Assembly (NCBI GenBank): GCA_001051155.2
Contig: JYIP02000006.1
Span: 868,001 to 932,000, forward strand
Reading direction: 5' to 3'
DNA: 64,000 nt
Source: Chrysoporthe austroafricana
Taxonomy: Eukaryota > Ascomycota > Sordariomycetes > Diaporthales > Cryphonectriaceae
A program made the position numbers and the translations under genes. The notes beneath the pieces were generated by a model that was not told the origin of the DNA, did not search any database, and saw only the letters and a program-made list of their open reading frames with translations. This document shows, piece by piece, positions 10,134 to 20,655 of the stretch. The first letter of the stretch is position 1; every line of letters starts with the position of its first letter.

Positions 10134-11653
10134 TCACAGCCCGTCCTCCCTCTTCTCGTGCCCTTCCGTGCTCTCGTGGTTGATGAACAGGAACGACACG
10201 AGCACAACCCCGGCGCCGACCCAGTAGATCCAGCTCGAGTACTGCGCGTACTGGATCATCTCGCCCACCAGGGACAGCGGGATGGTGAGCGAGAGGCCGA
10301 CGGTGACGACGAGCGGCGTCGTGAGGAGCATCGCGTAGGCCCAGGCCATGTCGCTGACGAAGGAGGAGATTGAGTTGAGCTGCCGGTCACGTCAGCCACG
10401 GCAAGACCTCTTCTCTCGCTGTGTTATTTTTATGGAGTCAAACTCACCACAATGATGACCCACACCTTGCCCGTGGGCGGCCACTCGAACGGCTCGATCC
10501 CCGTCCAGTGCAGCAGGAAGAACCCGGGCCACAGCAGCACCAGGTTCAGCACGCCCACCAGCCCGAAGAACAGCGGCATGTTCACCCGGTCCTCGTCCCC
10601 GACCCGCCGCTTCATGACCGTCACGTAGAGCCCGTACACGATGGCGCTGAAGAACGCCATCCCGTCGCCCACGGCGATGCTCGCCTGGCTCTTGTGCGGG
10701 AAGTTGCCCCGGTCCTCGTCGCTGATCCCGCTCAGGTCCACCATCGAGATCAGCACCACGCCCGCCAGGCTCGCCAGCACCCCCACGAGCTTCCGGTACG
10801 AGAACGTCTCCACCCGCATCAGCGCACAGAACACCAGCGTCCACACGCTGCTCGTCGACGTGAGGATCGTCACGCTACCCACCGACGTGTACTCCAGGCA
10901 CGCCGAGGCGAAGTAGTTGGCGCAGAACCACAGCATGCAGAACTCGAGGCTCAGCACCGCCGTCTCTCGCAGCGAGAGCTTGCCCCCGGCTGCGCCCTCC
11001 TCCTCCTCCCAGCCGCTGCCCGGCGCGTCGACGACGACGATGTCGAAGGCGCCGCTGGAGCCGCCCTCGCCCCCCTCCGCGTCGTCCAGCAGGCCGTCGT
11101 CGTAGCCGCCGTCGCTGCCCAGCAGGCCGTGCTGCTCCTCGTCGGGGGTCTTCTTGACGGGCGGCCGCCCCAGCAGCGGGCCTCCCCGGGCGCGGGCGCC
11201 GCCGTGCGAGCCCCTGCGGCGCCGCAGCAGCGCGCGCAGCTCGTCCCGCACGCCCTCGACCCCGTGCCGCGCGACGAAGCGCGCGAACATGGGCACCAGG
11301 CTGATGGCGAAGACGCTCGTGTTGATGTACACGACGAAGAACGGCTTGTCGTACGTGTGGTCCGAGAAGATGTAGCTGGCGAGGAAGTTGGACGCCGTCC
11401 ACAGGAACACCGTCACCAGCAGCAGGGCGATGCCCAGCGTCCGCCGCGCCACGCCGCCGAGGCCGAGGCGCGCCTTCAGCGCGTGGATACCCGTGGGCGA
11501 GGACGCCGTGCCGGCGCTGCGGAGCGACGCGACCGACGACGAGAGGTGCGTCTGCGCGTTGTAGCTCGATATGGAGAAGGAGCGCTGCCGGGCCCCGCGG
11601 TCCGGGTCCGGGGCGAACTCCGCGGTGCCCGCTAGGGGCTCGAGGGGCGCCAT
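10134..11653 (-). CDS. EamA/DMT-family membrane transporter (SLC35F / Thi74-like)
   Basis: Join (minus): 11653-10448, 10379-10134; intron 10380-10447 (68 bp, phase 0, donor GTGAGT). 483 residues. A 65-residue Ser-rich cytosolic head is followed by helices in a 10-TM drug/metabolite-transporter pattern: ALLLVTVFLWTASNFLASYI, FFVVYINTSVFAISLVPMF, then a long Arg/Gly/Ser/acidic loop (about residues 130-220), then FCMLWFCANYFASACLEYTS, SVTILTSTSSVWTLVFCALM, KLVGVLASLAGVVLISMVDL and later helices. Exon 2 supplies the last two helices (MAWAYAMLLTTPLVVTVGLS and WIYWVGAGVVLVSFLFINH). The motif TSVGSVTILTSTSSVWTL is typical of yeast YML018C/Thi74 and human SLC35F5 relatives in vacuolar or Golgi membranes. 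The substrate is unknown. Confidence 0.87.
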
Positions 11654-12802
11654 CGTGGGCTTCGTGGAGGAGGAGGGATGCTGGATGTCCGTCGTGGGGT
11701 GCGCATCGGGGGAGGGGGTTCTCTTTTCGTCGGGCCTAGGTCAGGAGCGGCGCTGTTCGCATCGGACTCGGAAGTTCATCCCATCGTACCGTAAGACGGC
11801 GGTCTCGAGATTGCCCACGCATGCACAGCTGACGGTCGGCGGCGGGAGCGAGGGACGTTGATTCTGCCTGCAGTAAATCCTGTGACGTCGCCTGGGCGGG
11901 ATCGCAGGCGGACAATAGTGAGCGATAAAGTGAGGGAGCACTAGGCAGCAGAAGAAGGAAAAGGAGAAGAGAAGGATGGTAGTAGTCGGGAGTAAGGTTT
12001 ATGCAGCGCTACGGCTCTCGGCAAAATGATGGTGTCCGGACGGAGTAGAATATGAGCACGAAAATCGGATGGGGTTGATCTCAGATGCGCCTGGCTTTGA
12101 AGTTTACTGGGGAGGGAGGGGGGCAAAGGGGGGGGGTCCCACTATCCCAGTCAGCTTCAGTGTCTCAGGACGTTACTGAAGATCTGAAGAGGCATGGTGC
12201 ACCGGCGTCTTCCGGGCGCAAATTCTAAAGGCGTGATGGACCTCGCGAATAGGGGGGCTGCAGAAGGCCTCGAGAGACGAGACTGCTCATCAGGGCCAGC
12301 GAACATCGTAATTACAGCCTGGACATGGCGGAGCATCGCACTTGGGCCGTGGGAAGATCCTCGCCCAGGGAAGGGGAGGGGCTAGCCAATGTCATAGAAG
12401 CATAGAAGCCAGAAAAGGAGGGCGGAGGGCATTCGTCGTCATGGATAATGTATTTGGCCATTGTACGCCGACACCAGTTATAATCAATATCGCCTGCATC
12501 GGCATCCTGAAAAAGACGTCCTCCAACCGACCGCGTCCCATACGAGGCCCGGCTCGTGCCCTCGACAGCCGCCGTCCTCTGAAAGCCTCATCCCCCCCGA
12601 GAGCTCACTAATCACTATGTTTCGATGTCCCAAGCTGCACCACCCCCGGTCTCCTCTCCAGGGAGCCCGATAACAGGCATGACGGCTCCCCAGACCACGC
12701 GCGACGGTGGCTAAGCAGCCAGAGGGTGCGAGCTGCTGCTCGCGCTGGCCGGTCCACTCCCTTCCTGACAGGCCCTCCTGTCCCCCCACGGCGGCCGATC
12801 GA
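11654..12802. other. Intergenic region, EamA-gene promoter and YPT7 3' flank
   Basis: 1.15 kb between a minus-strand start and a minus-strand stop. It includes a G-rich run near 12115-12137. No supported gene is seen. Confidence 0.45.
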
Positions 12803-13726
12803 TCAGCACGAGCAGCCGTCCCTGTCGTTCTCCAGGTGGATGTTGATCGGGTCCTGGGAGAAGTCCCCGCTGAACTCCTCGCTCTCCTCTTGCTGCAGCG
12901 CGTTCCGCGCGATCACCTCGAAGGCCTGCTCGACGTTGATGGCCTCCTTGGCGGAGGTCTCGAAGTAGGGGATGCCGCCCTTGGACTGGCAGAAGGTCAT
13001 GGCCCTCTTGGTGGAGATGACGCGCTTGCTCTCCTCGACGTCGATCTTGTTGCCCAGCACCACGAAGGGGAACGAGTCGGGATCCCGCGGCGAGGCCTGG
13101 ATCAGGAACTCGTCGCGCCAGGAGTCGAGGGCGTCGAAGGATTTGGAGTTGTTGACGTCGAACACGAGCACGCAGCAGTCGGCGCCGCGGTAGAAGGCCA
13201 CGCCGAGGGACTGGAAGCGCTCCTGTCCGGCGGTGTCCCAGAGCTGTAGTGGAGGCACACATACTCAGCATCCTGTCCGAACCTAGCCCGACGAGAGGCA
13301 GGGCGCGATCTCGGGGCGGGCGTTCGCGGGAGAATAGAGGGGGGGAGATGGGGATGTCGCACCTGCATCGTCACCTGTCGGTCATCGACGAGCACCTCCC
13401 TCGTAAGGAAATCGGCACCGATCGTTGCCTTGTAGCTTGCGCTGAACTTCTTGTTGACCTGTCCCGAACGAGCACATCGTCAGAGCCACTTCTGATGCAA
13501 ACCACCCACCACACCGCCGTCATGGGCCTGGTGGGCAGGGCGGGCCTGGAGGAGGGAGGGTCCGTACATATTGGTTCATCAAGCTGGTCTTGCCAACGCC
13601 GCTGTCTCCGAGGATGATCACCTATAAAGCCCAGCTCGTCAGACCCTCTGCGTCTCTGTCATGCAGCCGGAGAGGCTGCCCATGCGCGCGCCGTACCTTG
13701 AGGAGGACCTTCTTCCTCGACGACAT
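12803..13726 (-). CDS. YPT7: Rab GTPase Ypt7 (Rab7 orthologue)
   Basis: Join (minus): 13726-13697, 13621-13568, 13458-13363, 13243-12803; introns of 75, 109 and 119 bp, all phase 0. 206 residues. All Rab signatures are present: P-loop GDSGVGKT (15-22), effector/switch [10 protein letters not shown] (37-45), WDTAGQE (62-68), NKID (125-128), ETSAK (154-158) and the C-terminal prenylation motif CSC (204-206). Length and sequence match Rab7/Ypt7, which sits on late endosomes and vacuoles and drives HOPS-dependent homotypic vacuole fusion, endosome-vacuole traffic and autophagosome fusion. The tiny 10-codon first exon is usual for this gene in filamentous fungi. It is divergent from the ChlI-like gene. 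Confidence 0.96.
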
Positions 13727-14567
13727 GTTGGGCGGATTTGTTGGGGGAGGCTGGCGGAGGCTGCCGATGACGTTAGGCTCGTGACCAGCGCGCGTTCCGG
13801 CAGCTGTATCGTGGACCTCGCAGGACGGTCGCAGAGATAGCGAGGTGGGCGGTTAGGCAGGATGGGCAGCCAGAAGCAGGAGAGGCAGATGGCCTTGTCG
13901 TGGACGCAGTCTCGAGTTCGTCGGGGCGGTGGGCTGCGCGGTGACAGCGGTTACGGAAACACAAAAGTACAAGACGAGACGATGCAACAGCGACGACCTG
14001 ACGGGGGGGGGCGGCGCAGTGAGGAGGGCCGAGACGCCGGGAAGGCAGGGTGGGAGGGCAAAGATAGCTGCTCACTGCTGCTGTAGCTACAGTGGGGTAC
14101 CATGGGTACGTGCCGGGTACGTAGCAGCCTCTGGGGGGCACCCACCCGATAACGCAGGGGCATACTACGTAGGCATCGACTGCCCAGTAGTCATCCGCTG
14201 GACAGCGCCAGGTCACAGGGCTGCGGCGGCTGGTCTCCAGGGGCACGTGCGCGCCTCCGCTTGCTCCCCGCGGCTAAATTTAGGAGGTCGTTCAGCGGGA
14301 GAGGCCTGAGCGATGGGCGGATGGAAGCCCCTGCCGCTGGGCTGACCGCCAAGCAGCAACTCCAACTCGACTCCAGCCCGTCCGTCGTCATCATCACGGC
14401 CTCAAGGACCGCCTGCAGGAAGGGAGCCGGCCTGCTCCCCAACCTCGCCGCCCTCATCCTCCGCGACCGACAGCTACACCCCGACGGCCCTGGGCTGAAG
14501 GATCGACCCTGGCCGACGAGCATGTGCATGGGCCGATAGCAGCTGCTGCAGGACGACCTCCAGCCCG
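13727..14567. promoter_or_regulatory. Divergent promoter YPT7 / ChlI-like gene
   Basis: 841 bp between two starts. It contains a G8-9 run (about 14003-14012), GGTACCATGGGTACGTGCCGGGTACGTAG-type repeats (about 14095-14125) and short upstream frames before 14568 that do not look conserved. Confidence 0.45.
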
Positions 14568-15830
14568 ATGGCCGACGACCATGTCCTGGCCAAGGTGCAC
14601 TCCCTCGGCGACGTCGAGCTGGCCTGCCTGCTCTCGCTCATCAGCAGCGAGCACTGCATGGTCAGCACGCCGGCCGACTGCCTCGACGAGCTCGTGGCCG
14701 AGCTGCAGCTGGTGGCCGAGCGCACCTTCGGCCTCAAGTCCGCCGTGGTCGAGTGCACGCCGCACACCACCCTCGAGGACTTCGCCAGCTCCCTCCTGCT
14801 GCACCCGCAGTCCGCCTCGCCGACCACCACACGGTCCTTCTCGCCGTACCTCGCCCGCTCGGCGCACGACTCCTACTTCCCGGCCAGCCACGCGCCTGGG
14901 CACCCCCAGGTGCAGGGCGGCCACGGCGCCGGCGCCGGCGCGGGAACCCACCACCACCCGACCTCTCCCCTGACGCCCGTCTCGCCGACCTCGCCGGCCC
15001 CCGGTCCGTCGCACTCCCAGATCGCCAATGTCGTCCTGGCCAAGAACCTCGACCAGGCGCCCAAGGCCGTCCAGATCCAGGCCCTCGAGCTGCTGCGCAC
15101 CCACCGCATCTTCACGAGGACCTCGGTCCAGACGGCGCCCAAGACCTTCATGCTGGTGGCCGTGCTCGGCGCCGAGAGCGGTGGAGAGGCGCGGGTGACA
15201 CCGCACCTGAACGATTTCTTCTACGTGGCGCACTGGGTCGACCCGGACGAGGAGGGGTTTCCACACCTGTACGGAGACGACGGGTCCTCGCTTGCCTCCT
15301 CCGCACTGGGCGCGAGGGGCGGGGGCGACGATGCCAGCATAGCGAGCACGGCAAGCGTCGTCAAGCGTCGCAGCCGCGCCGGCGGGAGCCTCTTTCGCAG
15401 CCTGCCCTCCATCAGCACGGCGAACTTCTCCAAGCCGCCCGTCTTCTCCACGGCCGACATCACCCAGCTGCGGCAGCTCGCCCACCACGTCTCCGTCGAC
15501 ATCGATGTCACCCGCTACCAGATGAACATCGTCTCCTTCCTGCGGATGCACCGCGCCGTGGGGGCCGGCATCACGCCCCAGGCTACGCGCCACTTTGAGA
15601 CGCTCATGAAGAGCCTCGCCCCCCTGCACGGCGTGGACTACGTCACGCCGGCGCTGGTGTGTCTTGCGGCGAGGAAGGTCTACCTGCACCGCATCAAGAT
15701 GGTCGAGCCGGCACGCGAGAGGAGTATGCAGTGGGGGAGCGACCTGGGCGCCATCGAGAGGATGCTCGAGGGATGGGGCCCAGAAGACGTCGTGGAAGAC
15801 GTGCTGCAGTCGGTAGCCGCCCCCGTGTAA
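14568..15830 (+). CDS. Magnesium-chelatase/MoxR-like fungal protein lacking the nucleotide-binding motifs
   Basis: Single exon, 420 residues. It starts MADDHVLAKVHSLGDVELAC and contains the blocks SQIANVVLAKNLDQAPKAVQ, IQALELLRTHRIFTRTSVQ and FMLVAVLGAESGGEARVTPH, with a helical C-terminus (ITQLRQLAHHVSVDIDVTR to VCLAARKVYLHRIKM). These blocks resemble a fungal family often labelled magnesium chelatase because of likeness to the ChlI/MoxR AAA lid region. Two low-complexity inserts (about residues 85-145 and 240-300) separate the blocks. No Walker A (GxxxxGKT/S) or clear Walker B is visible, so ATPase activity is unlikely. Fungi do not make chlorophyll, so the label would not imply that pathway. 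The function is unknown. Confidence 0.6.
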   Translation: MADDHVLAKVHSLGDVELACLLSLISSEHCMVSTPADCLDELVAELQLVAERTFGLKSAVVECTPHTTLEDFASSLLLHPQSASPTTTRSFSPYLARSAHDSYFPASHAPGHPQVQGGHGAGAGAGTHHHPTSPLTPVSPTSPAPGPSHSQIANVVLAKNLDQAPKAVQIQALELLRTHRIFTRTSVQTAPKTFMLVAVLGAESGGEARVTPHLNDFFYVAHWVDPDEEGFPHLYGDDGSSLASSALGARGGGDDASIASTASVVKRRSRAGGSLFRSLPSISTANFSKPPVFSTADITQLRQLAHHVSVDIDVTRYQMNIVSFLRMHRAVGAGITPQATRHFETLMKSLAPLHGVDYVTPALVCLAARKVYLHRIKMVEPARERSMQWGSDLGAIERMLEGWGPEDVVEDVLQSVAAPV

Positions 15831-16539
15831 CGCATCTGATTTTTGAGAACCTTGCTAGGCCTGCACGCTGCTATTACGAGATACCCATTCCGTTTTGAGA
15901 ATAATACATCTACGGTTTACCTTTTGGTTCCCTCCCTCCCCCTCTGTCAACTTCCTCCTCCTGTCCGCCTTGGCAGGGAGGTAATTCGCCTCCAGGTATG
16001 ACACATGTGATTCTCTTCTCCCTCGGGCTGTGACAGGACCGGAGCGGTGAGACTGTGATCCGCTCTTATCCTCGGGCGTGACTTACAGAGTAGATGGCTT
16101 CAGCAACGTGGCCACAAAGCCGCATGCAGCAACGCGACGCCAGAGCCTCACAGCGTCCGAGCGCCATAGGGGCTCACAACTGAAGGCTTATTCAGCATAT
16201 TCCCACTTTTTTGACAACACAGCCTCGCCAATCCTCACCGAACAACGACGTGTCTGCTTATTTCCCATCGTCCGGCGGCGTCTCGTTCGTTCCGTCGGCC
16301 CAGAGTTTGCTGTCTCCTTTTAAAAAGTCAAGACTGAACACCGCCCGGCACGTCTGATTCGGATCTCACCCGAACTCTCACCACCACCATCACCCCCCTA
16401 CCGGCACGAGGCCTTCTTGACTCGCTCACACATCACACGCCCGCACACAACCACTCGCATACAAATACAAACAACCAGCCCCTTTCTCTTCCTCATCTGT
16501 CGAGTTTCTCACACGTCTCGACACTCGACCGAAATCAAG
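15831..16539. other. Intergenic region upstream of ATG44
   Basis: 709 bp. The last 150 bp is a CA/CT-rich, purine-poor leader typical of an expressed fungal gene (ACCACCACCATCACCCCC at about 16380-16398). No other gene is seen. Confidence 0.45.
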
Positions 16540-16881
16540 ATGCCCTTCGGCTTCATCCCCGACACCCTCTTCCTCGCCGCCCTCACGGCCACCATCCTCG
16601 CGGGCCTCCGCCGCGCCACGGGCCTGACGTTCCAGACCCGGCAGCTCATCTCCAACCCCACCGGCGCCAAGGCCTTCTCGATCTACCTCGGCACTGGCGA
16701 GTTTGTGTTCGACCGGCTGGCGGGCTGGGCCAAGGGCAGCAAGTACTTCCGCTACGACCCGAGCGTCACCGTCAGCGAGGTGAGGAGCCAGGTCACCGGC
16801 TTCGCCGACGGGATGAAGGTAGCAGCGGCGCTGGCGGGGGAATTTGGAGGGGCGGGGGCCTCGGCGGCAAAGGACGAGTAA
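16540..16881 (+). CDS. ATG44: DUF1748-family small protein, probable mitofissin Atg44
   Basis: 113 residues, single exon. The ATG follows GAAATCAAG, and the leader upstream is CA/CT-rich. The family core is clear: a hydrophobic helix LFLAALTATILAGLRRATGL (residues 10-29), then a second amphipathic helix with YLGTGEFVFDRLAGWAKGS and SKYF. In yeasts this DUF1748 family is Atg44/mitofissin (Mdi1), a mitochondrial intermembrane-space protein that acts on membranes to allow mitochondrial fission during mitophagy. Yeast members are about 73-80 residues; this one has an extra 35-40 residue Ala/Gly-rich tail. An in-frame upstream extension exists back to 16417 but does not look conserved. Confidence 0.75.
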   Translation: MPFGFIPDTLFLAALTATILAGLRRATGLTFQTRQLISNPTGAKAFSIYLGTGEFVFDRLAGWAKGSKYFRYDPSVTVSEVRSQVTGFADGMKVAAALAGEFGGAGASAAKDE

Positions 16882-18441
16882 CGGCAGCCGCCTGGGAGGG
16901 CAGGGAACGGCAACGGCTGAGGAAGCGGAGGAGGGAGTAGTTGGTGTGTTCTGATGGGATTGTGGGGTGGAACGGGGGAGTTTCGAGGCGAGAGGATCTG
17001 TTGCAAGAGTTGAGGTGAAGATGGACTTTGCAAGGACCCTCGCCTCCCGAGATCTTTTCTTGAAGCAGCCTCAGGGCTGTACCTAAGCACAGGGCGCAGG
17101 CAGGTCCATGAGCAGGTGGCGAGCCGACCAGTGTTGAGCGCCCCAGCCCGGGTCTTCGATAAGACAACCTACAGGACTTCATTACGCGACAGCCTGTACG
17201 AAAGACTGCTGCTTCATGCCCGCCGAAGGACGGAGATGACGTGGGCACTGGTCCCAAACGGATGACTGGCATTGAAGAGGGGAAGAAAAGGGGAAGATTA
17301 GAGGTCCACGTGTAGGCCTGAGTCTGTTGCTTGCCACTTTGAACACAGAAGTGAATAGACCGATCATCATCGTCCCGGTCAAAAGCAAAGGGCTCCATCC
17401 TCGGCTTGTACCCATAGCAGGTACCGCCTACGGAGCTGTGATTGGCACCCATATCTTGAGCGTCGGGGATTTCGATCACATCCGACATTACTTGTCCCTA
17501 GGCCGATCATGCACGTTACTCGCAGTGTCCAATGTCCCACTTGAATGATACCCATGGGGAGGTACTTGAGTGATAGAGATGGGATATGTTTGATCCTTAG
17601 GGTATAGCCTCTGAAGAAAAGCACTTTGACACTTTTAAGAAGAATATGGAATTCAGGTTATTTTCCTGTGCTCGCCCTGTACTACGCTAAAGACTTTTTC
17701 CCAATCCCATAATTCTCAATCCTGCATGCGAACCATTTCTTCCCCATAGATCCCTCATTTGTCTCCCCACACCCTAGTCTTTAGTTCGAGAGAACGAACG
17801 TCGTAATTATTTAGAGATTCTGGATCCATTATGGAACACGTGCTCTTGAAGGGCGTTCGTTTCGAGTTCTATGGGGATGCTAGAACTGTAGGGTTCTATA
17901 CTCCGCGCTCTCGTTGGGGAAGAAGCTGTCTGTGAATGCGTGTAATGTGGGATTATTATAACGACGCTATTATCTTTTAGTCCTCCTTCTTGAGATAGTG
18001 GCTTGTATTCAAGCTCAGATAGTAAAATTTGTGTAAAAGTTGGCATCTAAACGGACGGCGATAAAGGTTCTTGTATCCAAATTTGAGCATTGTCCCTTTC
18101 AATACATCATAGTCCGACCTGCTCGGAAGCTCACTGTGAATAGGATGAGACCCCAATGTCACTAATTATTCACTGCCAGCTGACTAGCGTCTTTCGAGGA
18201 GACCAAATTTCTGTACATGCGCCATTGTTCGTTGTTGAAAACTTCAATGTTCAATATATGGAAGTGTGCGCTTCTCGCTTCTCGTTTCTTGCCTATAAAG
18301 GCGCCGCAAGTAAGAAAAGGCCTATTTTTTCCTTTCGCTCTTCCTAACCAGCTTGTTCATGGTCCTTGAACAAATAGGACCAAGACATTCCTCTTCAACC
18401 CACATAATACCAGACACAACAATTGTCATCTGCACCAGGCA
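16882..18441. other. Intergenic region entering an AT-rich island
   Basis: 1.56 kb. The first 600 bp is GC-rich 3' flank of ATG44. From about 17,600 the sequence becomes AT-rich with many stops in every frame. No gene is supported. Confidence 0.45.
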
Positions 18442-19043
18442 ATGAGTATGGCGACCCCGTACAATCCCCGCCAGCTCTGCCCTGGTTGCAACAACGAGAT
18501 CAGTCGCCGCCACCACAACAGGGAACCTGACAGTATCCAGTTCCTTACCATCCAACAGATGAGAGCTAATGGATCCCCATGCAACAACCCCTCTTGCCCT
18601 GTTTTCATCGAGTGGGAGGATCTGCCTATGGGTGCTCAAGGCAACAATGAAGGCGCACTTCAACAACCCGGCAATGATGACACCGCCCCTCCTCGTCCCT
18701 CCCGGCCATTTCCCGCTCAAGCCCTGAGCTCTCGATCTCCTAATCGGGCTACGCGCAACGCTTGGACGGACGATGAGAAATGCCAGATAAATATCTGGCG
18801 TGCTCAAGGTTATTCTTGGATCCAAATGGAGGAAGTAAGTACTACACCCCTTGACCCCCTTTTAGTTTCTTTCTCTCTCTCTCTCTGTCTCTCTTCCTCT
18901 CCCTCCCTCCCCCGAAAGGAATACCCCATATGCTGTGTGAAAGCTAACTTCCCTTCACATAGATGATGAACGGACGTCACACTCGTTGCTCTATCGAGTC
19001 GAAGTGGCGGGAGCTCAACGCACGTCGTAATTCCTCTAGGTAA
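18442..19043 (+). CDS. Small protein with Cys-rich N-terminus and single Myb/SANT-like domain
   Basis: Join: 18442-18834, 18963-19043; intron 18835-18962 (128 bp, donor GTAAGT, acceptor ACATAG, phase 0). 157 residues. The N-terminal part has paired cysteines, CPGC and later CNNPSC, spaced like a small zinc-binding module. The C-terminal part reads AWTDDEKCQINIWRAQGYSW, then across the splice QMEEMMNGRHTRCSIESKW; the three tryptophans about 18 residues apart suit one Myb/SANT helix-turn-helix. The splice is supported because it carries the Myb pattern through in frame. The gene is alone in an AT-rich island. Its target is unknown, and a transposon-derived or host regulatory role are both possible. 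Confidence 0.6.
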
Positions 19044-20655
19044 CGCATCACGTTCACCGGCCCCGACCTGTGTTCCATTTGGGTAGCTACAGACTATATA
19101 ACCAAGACTGCAGTTCGCCTGCCTCAGATGTGCTGTTACAGAGCTCTGCTATTCTTGAAGGTAAAGTTGAGATGAGTCTGCTCACCTTCCCCTCCCGGTC
19201 GGACCGCAGCAGCGGTCTTGAGCTTATAGCTACCTACAATCCAACAGAGCATCAGTCAGATGAAGCAGCAGCAACGTGGTAAATTTGGGACGGAGATAAG
19301 TGGCTTGATGAAGCCAATGGTTAGGTGTAGCGCATCGGAATAACATTGCCTCTTTTCGAGAGAACCTCTCAAAATGGCCAGCAACGGTGTCTCGCAATAC
19401 TTACATAGCATTTGCTGTGGGAATGGGAGGCTGTCGACGTTACAGAGCCCTTATATCCTATATTCTCTCCAGGAAAACCCAAAGACCATGCGATAAGTTC
19501 CTCGGGTGCACTGTTGATCCTCCCCTTTGGCATGGTGATCTTTTGGATACTGAATTAATAATGATAGGATCTCTCCAACTCCGCTTGACGTCGCCTACAA
19601 AATGGATAAGTAGTATACCATGCAAGAAAGGAACGCCGAGAAGATCAGGTGTGCACTGTCAGGGTGTGTAATGCCAAGATCTAGGAGGGATTGCCTAGTC
19701 AGAAGGACGATGAAGCAAGGTGGATGGACAGAAACCCGTTTGTGGGTGTGTTATTTGCTGAGACGAGTGTCAACCCCAGCCCGGTCTGGTCATATCACTC
19801 AGGTTCGTCTGAAATTGATTCAAAGCGGTGTAAATTACCCCTAGCAGACCTCGATATCCTCTTTTCTGTAAGTATAGGATTAGCGGTGCGCTAGATAGCC
19901 ACAGTCAAGTAAATGAGTGCCAGTCAGTTCCACCAACAACACAATCCCGGCCAGACACCTTACTAGAATACTGCGACGAACTGTAGAGGAGACTATAAAA
20001 GTATAGGGACTGGTCCACTTTGAGAGAAGAACCCTAGGAAAATACATATACACTTGAGAGACCGTTGCCTCGAGAGTGCCTGGTATCTGGCTAGGGACAA
20101 ATTGAATGGGAAAACAACGCATACCGTTCAATAACACGATATAATTAATATACCGGAAATGCATGACTACTGTCAGCATGCTTTATTCAAATATGCAACA
20201 GTCCCGTTCGAGAAGACCAAACGCCTCACAGAAGATAAGTAAGCATCATGGATCTCGTTCGCCATCTAAGTTCGGTAGCTCTGGGAGAAGTACTAGCCCC
20301 GTGCGTGTTGTGTCACTTCGACCAGCATAATCAGGTGTTTTCACGAACTCGCGATCATGCAGCGCGGCCTTTCCTAGGCCCGTCAACCCATTATTATAAT
20401 GTATCCGTCTCCGTACCCGCCACAATGAAACCCCCCCCCCCCTCGTCACAATGTCGTCCATCCGTACATGATGCGAGAAAGTGACTTCCTGCTCCCGCCA
20501 AAACGCCCGGATGAAAATGCCACAAGCTTTTATGATACGCGTTGGGGAATAACCCCAGACCGTTACTATTGCCCGTCCGCTGAGATACCCTCCTTTAATG
20601 AAACAAGCGTAAGAATGATCCCCCATGATCATGTCTATAAATCCGATCTTCCCTC
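19044..20655. other. AT-rich gene-free stretch
   Basis: 1.6 kb, AT-rich, with stops in all frames and a C10 run near 20431. Nothing recognisable is seen; it may be degraded repeat DNA or the 3' flank of GDA1. Confidence 0.45.

Noticed and set aside
14454..15689. 411-codon minus-strand frame across the ChlI-like gene
   Set aside because: Repetitive Gly/Arg/Val composition with no motif; the plus frame has conserved blocks.
16793..17488. 231-codon minus-strand frame overlapping the end of ATG44
   Set aside because: It overlaps the conserved ATG44 gene antisense and has Pro/Arg low complexity only.
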